Source of the DNA: Acidobacteriota bacterium
GTDB taxonomy: Bacteria > Acidobacteriota > Vicinamibacteria > Fen-336
Length of the DNA: 64,000 nucleotides
Assembly: GCA_011526565.1 (NCBI GenBank)
Contig: WYBL01000145.1
Location: 1-64,000, forward strand
Direction: 5' to 3'
How positions within the stretch are numbered: position 1 is the stretch's first letter; every line of letters starts with the position of its first letter. A model generated the notes under the pieces. That model was given only the letters and a program-made list of their open reading frames with translations. It ran no database searches and was not told where the DNA came from. Of this stretch, positions 27,029-35,826 are shown piece after piece. A program made the translations under genes and the position numbers.

Positions 27029-27295
27029 ATGCCCCGGCGTGAAGCATCGATCGTGTTGACCCTGCGCGTGCCGTCAGACCTCGAGCGGCGAATCGACAGC
27101 GTCGCTCGCCAACGGCGACGCTCCCGCAGCGCAGTGCTTCGCGAGGTGCTCGAGAATGCTTTCGCGGAGGCCGGTTCGCGCGCTGACCCCGCCCTCGAGG
27201 CGCGCCGCCAATCGCTGCTGGTCAGCAACCGCGCCTCCGAGCGCGAGGCGCTCGACTTCGTCGCAGACGCGGCGGACGACCACGGGTGGCGTTGA
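27029..27295 (+). CDS. Ribbon-helix-helix (CopG-like) antitoxin
   Basis: The 88-residue product begins with REASIVLTLRVPSDLERRID then SVARQRRRSRSAVLREVLEN, a textbook ribbon-helix-helix DNA-binding domain, followed by an acidic C-tail (SEREALDFVADAADDHGW) that would wrap the toxin. It is followed by a MazF-type toxin gene whose GTG start overlaps by 10 bases. The ATG at 27029 was chosen because homologous RHH domains begin here and the promoter-like region lies just upstream. It should repress its own operon through the palindromes before it. Confidence 0.85.
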   Translation: MPRREASIVLTLRVPSDLERRIDSVARQRRRSRSAVLREVLENAFAEAGSRADPALEARRQSLLVSNRASEREALDFVADAADDHGWR

Positions 27296-27621
27296 AGCGG
27301 GGGAGCATCGTCGTCGTCGCCACCCGCGGCGCCTACACGGGCAAGCCGCGGCCCGCAGTCGTCGTCCAGTCCGACCTGTTCAATCCCACCCACGCCAGCG
27401 TCACTGTGTGTCCGATCACGACCGACTGCGTCGACGCACCCCTGTTCCGCTCGCCGCTGCCGCCCGGCGCGCGGACGGGCCTGAGGCACGCATCGCAGGT
27501 GATGGTGGACAAGGTGGTGACCGTCCCGCGGGCGGCCGTGGGTGACCCGATAGGCGAGTGCAGCCCCGACGAGGTCGAGGCCGTCGCGGCCTGCCTGCGC
27601 CGTTGGCTGGAGCTCGAGTGA
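27286..27621 (+). CDS. MazF/PemK-family mRNA-interferase toxin
   Basis: The 111-residue protein has the MazF fold signature: KRGSIVVVATRGAYTGKPRP then AVVVQSD, CPITTD, SPLPPGARTGLRHASQVMVD and TVPRAAVGDPIG. MazF/PemK toxins are ribosome-independent endoribonucleases. The start is either GTG at 27286 or TTG at 27292, both overlapping the antitoxin stop. A small lipoprotein-like gene begins inside its stop codon. Confidence 0.9.
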   Translation: MALKRGSIVVVATRGAYTGKPRPAVVVQSDLFNPTHASVTVCPITTDCVDAPLFRSPLPPGARTGLRHASQVMVDKVVTVPRAAVGDPIGECSPDEVEAVAACLRRWLELE

Positions 27622-28036
27622 GGGTCGGCCTTCGAAGCCTCGGGCTTCTTCTCGCCGCCGTTGCATGCACCAACGTCGAGCCGCCGGGGGGAGAGCGCGA
27701 GAACGTCGTTCGGGCCGTGCTCGGCCACCCGGACCTCGAGCGGTTCCTCCATCGAGACCAGCCCGGACGCACGCCCCGGTGCTCGCCGAGACGCCGGCCG
27801 TAGCCACCCTCGCGAGGGCTCGCCTTGCGCCCGAAATCAGGGTCCTGGATGACCAGCGAATCGAGCGCGATCGGATCGAGGCTGTCGTCCGCTTCTCCCT
27901 TCTCGATGTCGGGGACGACCGGGCAGTGGCTCAGTTCGAATACAGGATCGAGGGCGTCGTGGTGACAACCCGACTCCATCGACGAGGTGGCCACTGGGTG
28001 TTCGACGAGTACCAACTCCGGGTGCAGAGGAGGTGA
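27618..28036 (+). pseudogene. Small lipoprotein-like gene with a frameshift, unknown function
   Basis: GTG at 27618 overlaps the MazF stop and encodes an N-terminal export or lipoprotein signal (GLLLAAVAC) and the phrase VLGHPDLERFLHRDQPGR. The frame then runs into TAG at 27801-27803. The apparent continuation is in another frame, with PVLAETPAVATLARARL, FSLLDVGDDRAVAQFEYRIE and HWVFDEYQLRVQ, ending at 28036. A one-base loss near 27765-27780 would explain this. It could be a decayed gene or a sequence error. If intact, it would be a small periplasmic protein with a beta-rich C-domain. I cannot name the family. Confidence 0.5.
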
Positions 28037-28117
28037 AGGGGCCCGGAGGCGCCCTCGGGCAGGCCGGCTCCGGCTCTCCCCGGCTCGGACGTGGCGGGTG
28101 CGATTGCCGTCCCCGCG

Positions 28118-28147
28118 TTGACACCCTGAAGAACGCAAAGCTATAGT
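28118..28147 (+). promoter_or_regulatory. Sigma70-type promoter of the nuo operon
   Basis: TTGACA at 28118-28123 and TATAGT at 28142-28147 are separated by 18 bases. The match is 6/6 and 5/6 to consensus in very GC-rich DNA. It lies about 87 bases before the nuoA start, leaving a GC-rich leader that contains the palindrome CCCGCGCGGG. The 197-base gap 28037-28233 holds nothing else I can identify. Confidence 0.8.
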
Positions 28148-28233
28148 CGCGCGGCCGTCAAAACGGGGCCGCAGGTGTTGTCCGCGCGCGTCCCGCGCGG
28201 GCTCCCGGAGCGAGGCCCGACAGGATCCCGAAC

Positions 28234-28587
28234 ATGCTGCCCGTCTACGTCCCCATCCTGATCCTCGCCGTGTTCGCGGTCGGTTTCGCCGCCTTCACGA
28301 TCGTCGTCTCGCACCTGCTGGGACGGCCGCGTCCCACCGAGGCCAAGGCCGCGGTGTACGAGTGCGGCATGCCGGCGATCGGCACCGCCCGCGAGCGCTT
28401 CCCGATCAAGTTCTACCTCGTCTGCATGATCTTCATCCTGCTCGACGTGGACGCCGCCTTCCTCTACCCGTGGGCGCTGATCTACCCGCAGCTCGGCTGG
28501 TTCGGCTTCGTCGAGATGCTGGTGTTCATGACGCTGCTGGGCGGCGGTTTCACCTACGCCTGGAAGGTCGGCGCGCTGGACTGGTAG
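28234..28587 (+). CDS. nuoA: NADH-quinone oxidoreductase subunit A
   Basis: The 117-residue membrane subunit has three transmembrane helices and the family signature KAAVYECGMPAIGTARERFP then IKFYL, and LLDVDAAFLYPWA. NuoA helps link the hydrophilic arm to the membrane arm of complex I. It is the first gene after the strong promoter at 28118. Normally nuoB follows, but here the next gene is a nuoE-nuoF fusion. Confidence 0.96.
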   Translation: MLPVYVPILILAVFAVGFAAFTIVVSHLLGRPRPTEAKAAVYECGMPAIGTARERFPIKFYLVCMIFILLDVDAAFLYPWALIYPQLGWFGFVEMLVFMTLLGGGFTYAWKVGALDW

Positions 28588-28618
28588 GCGGCGCCTTTCG
28601 TCTTCGAGAAGGGGAGAC

Positions 28619-30448
28619 ATGGAGTTCACGCCGGAACGCAAGGCGAAGTTCGACGAGATCCTGAAGCGGTATCCCGTCAAGCGCTCGGCGCTGCTGCCCG
28701 CGCTGCACCTCGCGCAGGAGCAGGAGGGCTGGCTGTCGAAGGAGACGCTCGCCTACGTCGCCTCGCTGCTCGACCTGACCCCCGCCCAGGTCCACGACAC
28801 CGCCTCGTACTACGTGATGTTCCGCTTCCAGCCCTTCGGCGAGCGCCACATCGAGGTCTGCACCAACCTCTCCTGCGCACTGGCCGGCGCCGACCAGCTC
28901 GTCGAGCACGCCTGCAAGAAGCTGGGCGTCAAGGAGGGCGAGCGCTCCGCGGACGGCAAGTTCACCGTCACCCGCGTCGAGTGCCTCGCGGCCTGCGGCG
29001 GCGGCCCGGCGGTGCAGATCAACGGCGAGTGGCTGGAGAACTGCACGCTCGAGGACATGGACCGGGTGCTGGCCGGCGAGCACGTGCACCGCAAGTTCGA
29101 CTGGCCGAAGAGCGCGGGCGACCCCGTCCTGCTGCGCAACGCTTTCAAGCCGAACTCGACCTCGATCGACGTCTACAAGGCGGGCGGCGGCTACGCGAAG
29201 CTCGGCGAGTGGCTGAAGCGCTCGCCCGACGACATCATCGAGGAGGTCAAGAAGTCGAACCTGCGCGGCCGCGGCGGCGCCGGCTTCCCGACCGGCCTCA
29301 AGTGGTCGTTCCTGCCCAAGGACAACCCGAAGCCGCGCTACCTGGTCGTCAACGCCGACGAGTCGGAGCCGGGCACCTACAAGGACCGGCTGATCCTCGA
29401 GAACGACCCGCACCAGTTGATCGAGGCCTGCGTGGTCTCGACCCACGCGCTGCGCAGCAAGACCTGCTACATCTACATCCGGGGCGAGTTCTGGGAAGGC
29501 ATCCGCACGATGGAGAAGGCCGTCGCGGAGGCCTACGCGGCGGGCTACCTCGGCCAGAACATCCTGGGCACCGGGGTCGACGTCGACGTCTTCGTCCACG
29601 GCGGCGCTGGCGCCTACGAGTGCGGCGAGGAGACGGCGCTGATCGAGTCGCTCGAGGGCAAGCGCGGCCAGCCGCGCATCAAGCCGCCGTTCCCGGCCGT
29701 GGTCGGCCTCTACGGCTGCCCGACGATCGTCAACAACGTCGAGACCATCGCCTGCGTGCCGCTGATCCTCGACCGCGGCGCCGAGTGGTTCTCGGCGCAG
29801 GGCGTCGAGAAGAACGGCGGGCCCAAGCTCTACTGCATCAGCGGCCACGTCAAGCGTCCCGGCACCTACGAGACGGGCATGGGCAAGCTCAGCCTGCGCG
29901 AGTTGATCTTCGACGAGAAGTACGCGGGCGGCCTGCTGCCCGGGCGCAAGCTGAAGGCCGTGATCCCCGGCGGCTCGTCGACGCCGATGCTGACGCCCGA
30001 CGAGATCGACGTGCCGATGAGCTTCGACGGGCTGGCCCAGAAGGGCTCGATGCTCGGCTCGGCCGGCACCATCGTCGTCGACGACTCGACCTCGATGGTG
30101 TTCGTGGCCCGCAAGCTGACCTACTTCTACAAGCACGAGTCGTGCGGCAAGTGCACGCCCTGCCGTGAGGGCACCGGCTGGATGCTGCGCCTGCTCGAGA
30201 AGCTCGAGCGCGGCGAAGGCACCATGAAGGACCTCGACCTGCTGTGGAAGATCTGCGACTCGATCTCGGGCAAGACCGTGTGCCCGTTCGGCGACGCGGC
30301 GATCGCCCCGGTCCAGTCGGGGCTCGCCAAGTTCCGGCCCGAGTTCGAGTACTACGTGCGCAACAAGGGGAGCTGGACGCGGGTGGCGAAGACGTTCGAG
30401 GAGGCCCTGGCGCTGGAGGCCAGGGGCCAGGCCGTCCCCGCGTCGTGA
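28619..30448 (+). CDS. NADH-quinone oxidoreductase, fused subunits E and F
   Basis: This 609-residue fusion has an N-terminal NuoE part (about 1-160) with the [2Fe-2S] cysteines in EVCTNLSCALAG and RVECLAACGGGP. The NuoF part follows (about 180-595), with the FMN/NADH site GRGGAGFPTGLKWS, NADESEPGTYKDR, GAGAYECGEETAL and the [4Fe-4S] N3 motif SCGKCTPCREGTGW plus a later Cys in GKTVCPFGDAA. It would oxidise NADH and pass electrons onward. There is no stop or start between the parts, and the linker is smooth, so it is a true fusion. NuoG, the usual third member of this module, is not in the window. Confidence 0.94.
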   Translation: MEFTPERKAKFDEILKRYPVKRSALLPALHLAQEQEGWLSKETLAYVASLLDLTPAQVHDTASYYVMFRFQPFGERHIEVCTNLSCALAGADQLVEHACKKLGVKEGERSADGKFTVTRVECLAACGGGPAVQINGEWLENCTLEDMDRVLAGEHVHRKFDWPKSAGDPVLLRNAFKPNSTSIDVYKAGGGYAKLGEWLKRSPDDIIEEVKKSNLRGRGGAGFPTGLKWSFLPKDNPKPRYLVVNADESEPGTYKDRLILENDPHQLIEACVVSTHALRSKTCYIYIRGEFWEGIRTMEKAVAEAYAAGYLGQNILGTGVDVDVFVHGGAGAYECGEETALIESLEGKRGQPRIKPPFPAVVGLYGCPTIVNNVETIACVPLILDRGAEWFSAQGVEKNGGPKLYCISGHVKRPGTYETGMGKLSLRELIFDEKYAGGLLPGRKLKAVIPGGSSTPMLTPDEIDVPMSFDGLAQKGSMLGSAGTIVVDDSTSMVFVARKLTYFYKHESCGKCTPCREGTGWMLRLLEKLERGEGTMKDLDLLWKICDSISGKTVCPFGDAAIAPVQSGLAKFRPEFEYYVRNKGSWTRVAKTFEEALALEARGQAVPAS

Positions 30449-30470
30449 GACTGGCGCCTTCGAGGAACGA

Positions 30471-31532
30471 ATGTCACCGCTGATCCAGGAACTGATCGAG
30501 AAGGCGCTGGTGGTGGGCATCGTCACCCACGGCCTGCTGATCGTCTTCTCGTTCTGCACGCTGATCGAGCGCCGCGTGCTGGCGTTCATGCAGTTCCGGC
30601 TGGGCCCCAACCGCACGGGGCCGCAGGGCATCCTGCAGCCCTTCGCCGACGGCATCAAGCTCTTCTTCAAGGAAGAGTTCATCCCCGCCGGCGCCAACAA
30701 GCCGCTGTTCATCCTGGCGCCAGCCGTCGCGGTCGCGACCGCCTTCATGTCGACGGCGATCGTCACCTACGGCGGCGCGCTCACCGTGCCCGCCTTCGGC
30801 TTCCTGCCGGAGTGGCTGCAGGGCCGGGTGATCGAGCTGCAGATCGCCGACCTCGAGGTCGGCATCCTGTACCTGTTCGCGCTGTCCTCGCTGGGCGTCT
30901 ACGGCATCGTGATGGCGGGCTGGGCCAGCAACAACAAGTACGCGCTGATCGGCGGCCTGCGTTCCTCCGCGCAGATGTTCAGCTACGAGCTGGCGCTGGG
31001 CCTGTCGTGGGTGCCGGTGATCCTGGTCACCAGCTCGTTCCGGCTGCCCGAGATCGTGGCCGGCCAGGCCGGCTGGTTCTGGAACTGGAACTGCTTCGTC
31101 GTGTTCCCGGCCTTCCTCGTCTACCTGGTCGCCGGCACCGCCGAGGCCAACCGCACCCCGTTCGACCTGCCGGAGGCGGAGACCGAGCTGGTCGCCGGCT
31201 TCCACACCGAGTACTCGTCGATGAAGTTCGCGCTGCTGCAGATGGCAGAGTACGTGAACATGATCACGATCTCGGCGCTGGGCGTGAACATGTTCCTCGG
31301 CGGCTGGAACACCGGCCTGCCATTCCTGCCGCCCACGGCCGCCTACGGCCTGGTCGGCTTCTTCACGTTCGCCGCCAAGGTGGCGGGGTTCCTCTTCTTC
31401 TTCTTCTGGCTGCGCGGCACGCTGCCGCGCTTCCGCTACGACCAGCTCATGCACTTCGGCTGGAAGGTGCTGGTGCCGGTGGCGGCGGTCTTCATCCTGG
31501 TCACGGCCGGGGTGCTGGCGGCCCTCGCCTGA
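30471..31532 (+). CDS. nuoH: NADH-quinone oxidoreductase subunit H
   Basis: The 353-residue protein has about eight helices. Family motifs are LIERRVLAFMQFRLGPNRTG, LQPFADGIKLFFKEE, the quinone-site acidic loop TAEANRTPFDLPEAETELVA then GFHTEYSSMKFAL, and FFFFWLRGTLPRFRYDQLM. NuoH forms the quinone chamber at the joint of the two arms. It follows nuoEF by 22 bases and precedes nuoJ by 10. Confidence 0.97.
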   Translation: MSPLIQELIEKALVVGIVTHGLLIVFSFCTLIERRVLAFMQFRLGPNRTGPQGILQPFADGIKLFFKEEFIPAGANKPLFILAPAVAVATAFMSTAIVTYGGALTVPAFGFLPEWLQGRVIELQIADLEVGILYLFALSSLGVYGIVMAGWASNNKYALIGGLRSSAQMFSYELALGLSWVPVILVTSSFRLPEIVAGQAGWFWNWNCFVVFPAFLVYLVAGTAEANRTPFDLPEAETELVAGFHTEYSSMKFALLQMAEYVNMITISALGVNMFLGGWNTGLPFLPPTAAYGLVGFFTFAAKVAGFLFFFFWLRGTLPRFRYDQLMHFGWKVLVPVAAVFILVTAGVLAALA

Positions 31533-31542
31533 GGCGCGCGGG

Positions 31543-32037
31543 ATGATCGAGCAGATCCTCTTCTACACCCTGGCCGCGCTCGCGCTGGTCGCCGCGATCG
31601 TCGTGATCGCGCAGCGAAGCCCGATCTACAGCGCGTTCGCCCTGATCGTCGTGCTGTGCTCGCTGTCCGGCATCTTCGCGATCCTCGGCTCGCCGTTCAT
31701 CGCGGTGATCCAGATCGTGGTCTACGCCGGCGCGATCATGGTGCTGTTCCTGTTCGTGCTGATGCTGCTCAACGTGCAGAAGGAGGCCGACGACCCCGGC
31801 GGCTCGAAGCCGCTGCGCACGGCGGCGGCAGCGCTCGCCGCGGTGTTCGCCGCCCAGGTCGGGCTGGTGATCGCGCGGGCCCGCTTCGCCTCCGGCCCCG
31901 AGCAGTACGAGGCGTCGACCCGCAAGGTGGCCGAGCTGCTGTTCTCGCCGACCTTCCTCTACGTGTTCGAGGCCACCTCGATCCTGATCCTGGCGGCCCT
32001 GGTGGGCGCCATCGTGCTGGCGAAGAGGGACCTGTGA
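31543..32037 (+). CDS. nuoJ: NADH-quinone oxidoreductase subunit J
   Basis: The 164-residue membrane subunit has five predicted helices. The conserved segment [20 protein letters not shown] then MLLN contains the pi-bulge helix region typical of NuoJ. It is part of the proton path near the quinone chamber. Its TGA overlaps the GTG start of nuoK, so the two are coupled. Confidence 0.95.
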   Translation: MIEQILFYTLAALALVAAIVVIAQRSPIYSAFALIVVLCSLSGIFAILGSPFIAVIQIVVYAGAIMVLFLFVLMLLNVQKEADDPGGSKPLRTAAAALAAVFAAQVGLVIARARFASGPEQYEASTRKVAELLFSPTFLYVFEATSILILAALVGAIVLAKRDL

Positions 32038-32342
32038 CCGGCTCTTTGGTGCAGCACGCCGTGCTGCTCTCCGTGGTGCTGTTCACGCTGGGGGCGCTGG
32101 GCGTGTTCCTGCGCCGCAACGTGATCACGATCTTCATGTGCATCGAGCTGATGCTGAACGCCGTGAACCTCGCGTTCGTGGCCTTCAGCCGATCGCTCGG
32201 GACCTTCGACGGGCAGGTGCTGGTGTTCTTCGTGATGACCGTGGCCGCGGCCGAAGCCGCGGTGGGGCTGGCGATCGTGATCGCGCTCCACCGCCACCGC
32301 GACACGCTCGACGTCGACTCCTTCAACCTGCTGAAGTGGTGA
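32034..32342 (+). CDS. nuoK: NADH-quinone oxidoreductase subunit K
   Basis: The 102-residue protein has three helices. NuoK features are [20 protein letters not shown], with the conserved membrane Glu in helix 2 (IELMLN), and [19 protein letters not shown], with the second Glu. The start is GTG at 32034 overlapping the nuoJ stop (GTGA); no suitable ATG is available. NuoK belongs to the Mrp-like E-channel. Confidence 0.95.
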   Translation: MTGSLVQHAVLLSVVLFTLGALGVFLRRNVITIFMCIELMLNAVNLAFVAFSRSLGTFDGQVLVFFVMTVAAAEAAVGLAIVIALHRHRDTLDVDSFNLLKW

Positions 32343-32347
32343 GCGGC

Positions 32348-34294
32348 ATGCCCGAAGGAATCCCCACCGGCGCGCTCGAGGACGGCCTGCTGATGCAGGC
32401 CTCGTTCTGGGTGCTGGTCTTCCCGCTGGTCGGCTTCGTCGTGCTGGCGCTGTTCGGCGACGCGATGAAGCGCGAGGGCAAGGCGGACTGGGGCGGCTAC
32501 ATCGCCTCGGCGATGGCGCTGCTGTCCTTCTCCTCGGCGGCCTTCGTGGTGTCGCGGCTGTGGAAGCTGATGCCCGTCGGCGACCAGGGCCTGCGCTTCG
32601 CCCAGCCCTACCTCGGCTTCGAGTGGATCGACGTCGCCGACTTCCGGGTGCCGCTGAGCCTGCTGGTCGACCCGCTGTCGGCGGTGATGATGCTGGTGGT
32701 CACCGGCATCGGGTCGCTGATCCACGTCTACTCGACCGGCTACATGCACGAGGACGAGGACCGGGTGCGGTTCTTCTCTTACATGAACCTGTTCCTGTTC
32801 TTCATGCTGGTGCTGGTGCTGGGCGGCTCGCTGCCGCTGATGTTCGTCGGCTGGGAGGGCGTCGGCCTCTGCTCCTACCTGCTGATCGGCTTCTGGTACA
32901 AGAAGCAGAGCGCCTCGGACGCCGGCAAGAAGGCCTTCGTCGTCAACCGCATCGGAGACGCGGGCCTGATCCTCGGCATGATCATGGCGTTCACCTGGTT
33001 CGGAACGCTGGACCTCGTGGAAATCGCCGAGAACGCGAGTTCCAAGCCGGCCGAAGCTTGGCTCGTGTTCGGGCCGCTGACGCTCGTCGCGCTGGCGCTC
33101 TTCGTCGGCGCCTGCGGCAAGAGCGCGCAGCTCCCGCTCCACGTCTGGCTGCCGGACGCGATGGAGGGCCCGACCCCGGTCTCGGCCCTGATCCACGCGG
33201 CGACGATGGTCACCGCCGGCGTCTACATGGTCTGCCGCCTGGCGCCGCTCTACGCGCAGTCGGAGACGGCGATGGCGGTGGTGGCCGGGCTCGGCTGCGC
33301 CACCGCCCTGGTGGCCGCGACGATCGCCTTCGTCCAGACCGACATCAAGAAGGTGCTGGCCTACTCGACCGTCAGCCAGCTCGGCTACATGTTCCTGGCC
33401 GCCGGCGTCGGCGCCTTCGGGGTGGCGATCTTCCACCTGGTCACCCACGCGTTCTTCAAGGCCCTGCTGTTCCTCGGCTCCGGCTCGGTGATCCACGCGA
33501 TGCACCACGAGCAGGACATGCGCAAGATGGGCGGCCTGCGCAAGCACATCCCGTGGACGCACTGGACGTTCCTGATCGGCACCGCGGCGATCGCCGGCGT
33601 GCCGTTGCTGTCGGGCTTCTTCTCGAAGGACGCGATCCTGGCGGCGGCCCACCACCATCACCACACGGTGCTCTTCGCGCTGGGGCTCGTCACCGCGCTG
33701 ATGACCGCGTTCTACATGTCGCGGCTGTACTTCCTCACCTTCTGGGGCAACTTCCGCGGCGGCCACGAGCTCGAGCACCACCTGCACGAGTCGCCGTGGT
33801 CGATGGTCGGAGTGCTGGTGATCCTGGCGGTCGGCGCCATCTTCGGCGGCTACGTCGACATCCCGGGTATCGTCGCCCCGGTCTTCCGGCTGCCCATCGA
33901 AGCGGCCGCCCACGGCCTGCTGGTGCCCGTGCTGGCCACCACCGCCGGCCTGCTGGGCATCGCCGGCGCCTGGTACGCCTACGTGAAGCAGCCCGACCTG
34001 CCGGCAAAGGTCTCGGCCTCGGCCCGCGGCCTGCAGCGCGCGCTCGAAGAGAAGTGGGGCTTCGACCTCGCCTTCGACTGGTTCACCGACAAGGTCGTGG
34101 TCGGCGGCTCGGCCGGCCTGCTGTGGAAGCGCGTCGACGCCGGGCTGATCGACGGCGCGGTCAACGGCGCGGGCACGGTGGTCGACGCCGTGTCGCGCGC
34201 CGCGCGTGGCTTCCAGACCGGCCTGGTCCGGGGCTACGCCCTGGTCATCCTCGGGGGCGCGGTGCTCGTGCTCTCCTACCTGCTGTGGATCTGA
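32348..34294 (+). CDS. nuoL: NADH-quinone oxidoreductase subunit L
   Basis: The 648-residue proton-pumping subunit has about 16 helices and the long C-terminal lateral helix. It has the antiporter-like core with FVGWEGVGLCSYLLIGFWY, the conserved membrane Lys in SAQLPLHVWLPDAMEGPTPV then SALIHAATMV, and KVLAYSTVSQLGYM. The start is the ATG at 32348, five bases after nuoK. The final G-A of its TGA is shared with the start of nuoM. Confidence 0.96.
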   Translation: MPEGIPTGALEDGLLMQASFWVLVFPLVGFVVLALFGDAMKREGKADWGGYIASAMALLSFSSAAFVVSRLWKLMPVGDQGLRFAQPYLGFEWIDVADFRVPLSLLVDPLSAVMMLVVTGIGSLIHVYSTGYMHEDEDRVRFFSYMNLFLFFMLVLVLGGSLPLMFVGWEGVGLCSYLLIGFWYKKQSASDAGKKAFVVNRIGDAGLILGMIMAFTWFGTLDLVEIAENASSKPAEAWLVFGPLTLVALALFVGACGKSAQLPLHVWLPDAMEGPTPVSALIHAATMVTAGVYMVCRLAPLYAQSETAMAVVAGLGCATALVAATIAFVQTDIKKVLAYSTVSQLGYMFLAAGVGAFGVAIFHLVTHAFFKALLFLGSGSVIHAMHHEQDMRKMGGLRKHIPWTHWTFLIGTAAIAGVPLLSGFFSKDAILAAAHHHHHTVLFALGLVTALMTAFYMSRLYFLTFWGNFRGGHELEHHLHESPWSMVGVLVILAVGAIFGGYVDIPGIVAPVFRLPIEAAAHGLLVPVLATTAGLLGIAGAWYAYVKQPDLPAKVSASARGLQRALEEKWGFDLAFDWFTDKVVVGGSAGLLWKRVDAGLIDGAVNGAGTVVDAVSRAARGFQTGLVRGYALVILGGAVLVLSYLLWI

Positions 34295-35820
34295 TGGGCG
34301 CCTCGAACTACCTGCTCAGCCTGCTCCTGCTCCTGCCGCTCCTCGGCGCGGTCGTGATCGCGCTCGCGCCGCGCGCCAACGTCGGCCTCCAGAAGACGCT
34401 GGGGATGGCGTTCTCGCTCGCCACCTTCGCGCTGTCGCTGCTGCTGGTCACCGGTTTCGAGCCGGTCGCCGAGATGCAGTTCGTCGAGCGCTACGACTGG
34501 ATCCCCGCCTACGGCATCTCCTTCCACCTCGGCATCGACGGGCTGTCGCTGTGGCTCGTGATCCTGACCACCTTCCTGACCCCGGTGGCGCTGCTCGGTT
34601 CCTGGTCGTCGATCGAGCAGCGGGTCAAGGAGTTCAACGTCTTCATGCTGCTGCTGGAAGTCGGCATGCTGGGGGTGTTCTTCGCCCTCGACCTGTTCGT
34701 CTTCTACATCTTCTGGGAAGCGATGCTGATCCCGATGTACTTCCTGATCGGGATCTGGGGCCACGGCCGCCGCATCTACGCCGCGGTCAAGTTCTTCCTC
34801 TACACGATGGCCGGCTCGGTGCTGATGCTGGTCGCGTTCCTGGTCCTCTACAAGGAGACCGGGGCGGTCGGCTTCGGCCTCGCCGAGCTGCTCAAGCGGC
34901 CGGTCGATCCCGGGCTGCAGTTCTGGCTGTTCCTGGCCTTCGCGCTGGCCTTCGCGATCAAGGTCCCGATGTTCCCGTTCCACACCTGGCTGCCCGACGC
35001 CCACGTCGAGGCGCCGACCGCGGGCTCGGTGATCCTGGCCGGCGTGCTGCTGAAGATGGGCGGCTACGGCTTCCTGCGCCTGGCGATGCCGCTGTTCCCG
35101 CAGGCCGCGCTGGAAATGGCGCCGTGGATCGCGCTGCTGGCGGTGATCGGCATCGTCTACGGCGCGCTCGTCTCCCTGGTCCAGCCCGACATGAAGAAGC
35201 TGGTGGCCTACTCGTCGGTCAGCCACCTCGGCTTCGTGATGCTGGGCGTGGCCGCCTTTTCGACCACGTCCGTGACCGGCGCCGTGTACCAGATGCTGAA
35301 CCACGGCATCTCGACCGGCGCGCTGTTCCTGATGGTCGGCATGCTCTACGACCGCCGCCACACCCGCGACATCGCCGAGTTCGGCGGCCTCAAGACCGTG
35401 ATGCCGTGGTTCGCGGCGCTATTCCTGATGGTCGGGCTGTCGTCGATCGCGGTGCCCGGCTTCAACGGCTTCGTCGGCGAGTTCCTGATCCTGGTCGGCT
35501 CCTGGCGCGCCTTCCCGGGGATGGTGATCGCCGCCTCGCTGGGCGTGATCCTGGCCGCGGCATACGTGCTGTGGATGATCCAGCGCGTGCTCTACGGCGA
35601 GGTCACCAACCCGAAGAACGAGAAGCTGCCCGACCTCAGCCCGCGCGAACTGGCCGTGTTGCTGCCGCTCGTGTTCCTCGCCGTGTACATGGGCATCTTC
35701 TCGCCCCAGTTCACCCGCACCATCGAACCCTCGGTGGCCGCCCTCGTCCGCGACGTGCGGTCGGCGGGCGCCCCGGCCCACAACGCCGCCGCGCTGCCTG
35801 CGGCCGCGGACGCGAGGTAG
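34294..35820 (+). CDS. nuoM: NADH-quinone oxidoreductase subunit M
   Basis: The 508-residue antiporter-like subunit has 14 predicted helices. Motifs are LGIDGLSLWLVILTTFLTPV, FYIFWEAMLIPMYFLIGIWG, MFPFHTWLPDAHVEAPTAGS, KMGGYGFLRL and KLVAYSSVSHLGFVMLG. It pumps protons next to NuoL and NuoN. The ATG at 34294 overlaps the nuoL stop by one base. A slightly extended Ala-rich C-tail follows the last helix. Confidence 0.96.
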   Translation: MGASNYLLSLLLLLPLLGAVVIALAPRANVGLQKTLGMAFSLATFALSLLLVTGFEPVAEMQFVERYDWIPAYGISFHLGIDGLSLWLVILTTFLTPVALLGSWSSIEQRVKEFNVFMLLLEVGMLGVFFALDLFVFYIFWEAMLIPMYFLIGIWGHGRRIYAAVKFFLYTMAGSVLMLVAFLVLYKETGAVGFGLAELLKRPVDPGLQFWLFLAFALAFAIKVPMFPFHTWLPDAHVEAPTAGSVILAGVLLKMGGYGFLRLAMPLFPQAALEMAPWIALLAVIGIVYGALVSLVQPDMKKLVAYSSVSHLGFVMLGVAAFSTTSVTGAVYQMLNHGISTGALFLMVGMLYDRRHTRDIAEFGGLKTVMPWFAALFLMVGLSSIAVPGFNGFVGEFLILVGSWRAFPGMVIAASLGVILAAAYVLWMIQRVLYGEVTNPKNEKLPDLSPRELAVLLPLVFLAVYMGIFSPQFTRTIEPSVAALVRDVRSAGAPAHNAAALPAAADAR

Positions 35821-35826
35821 CCGAAG

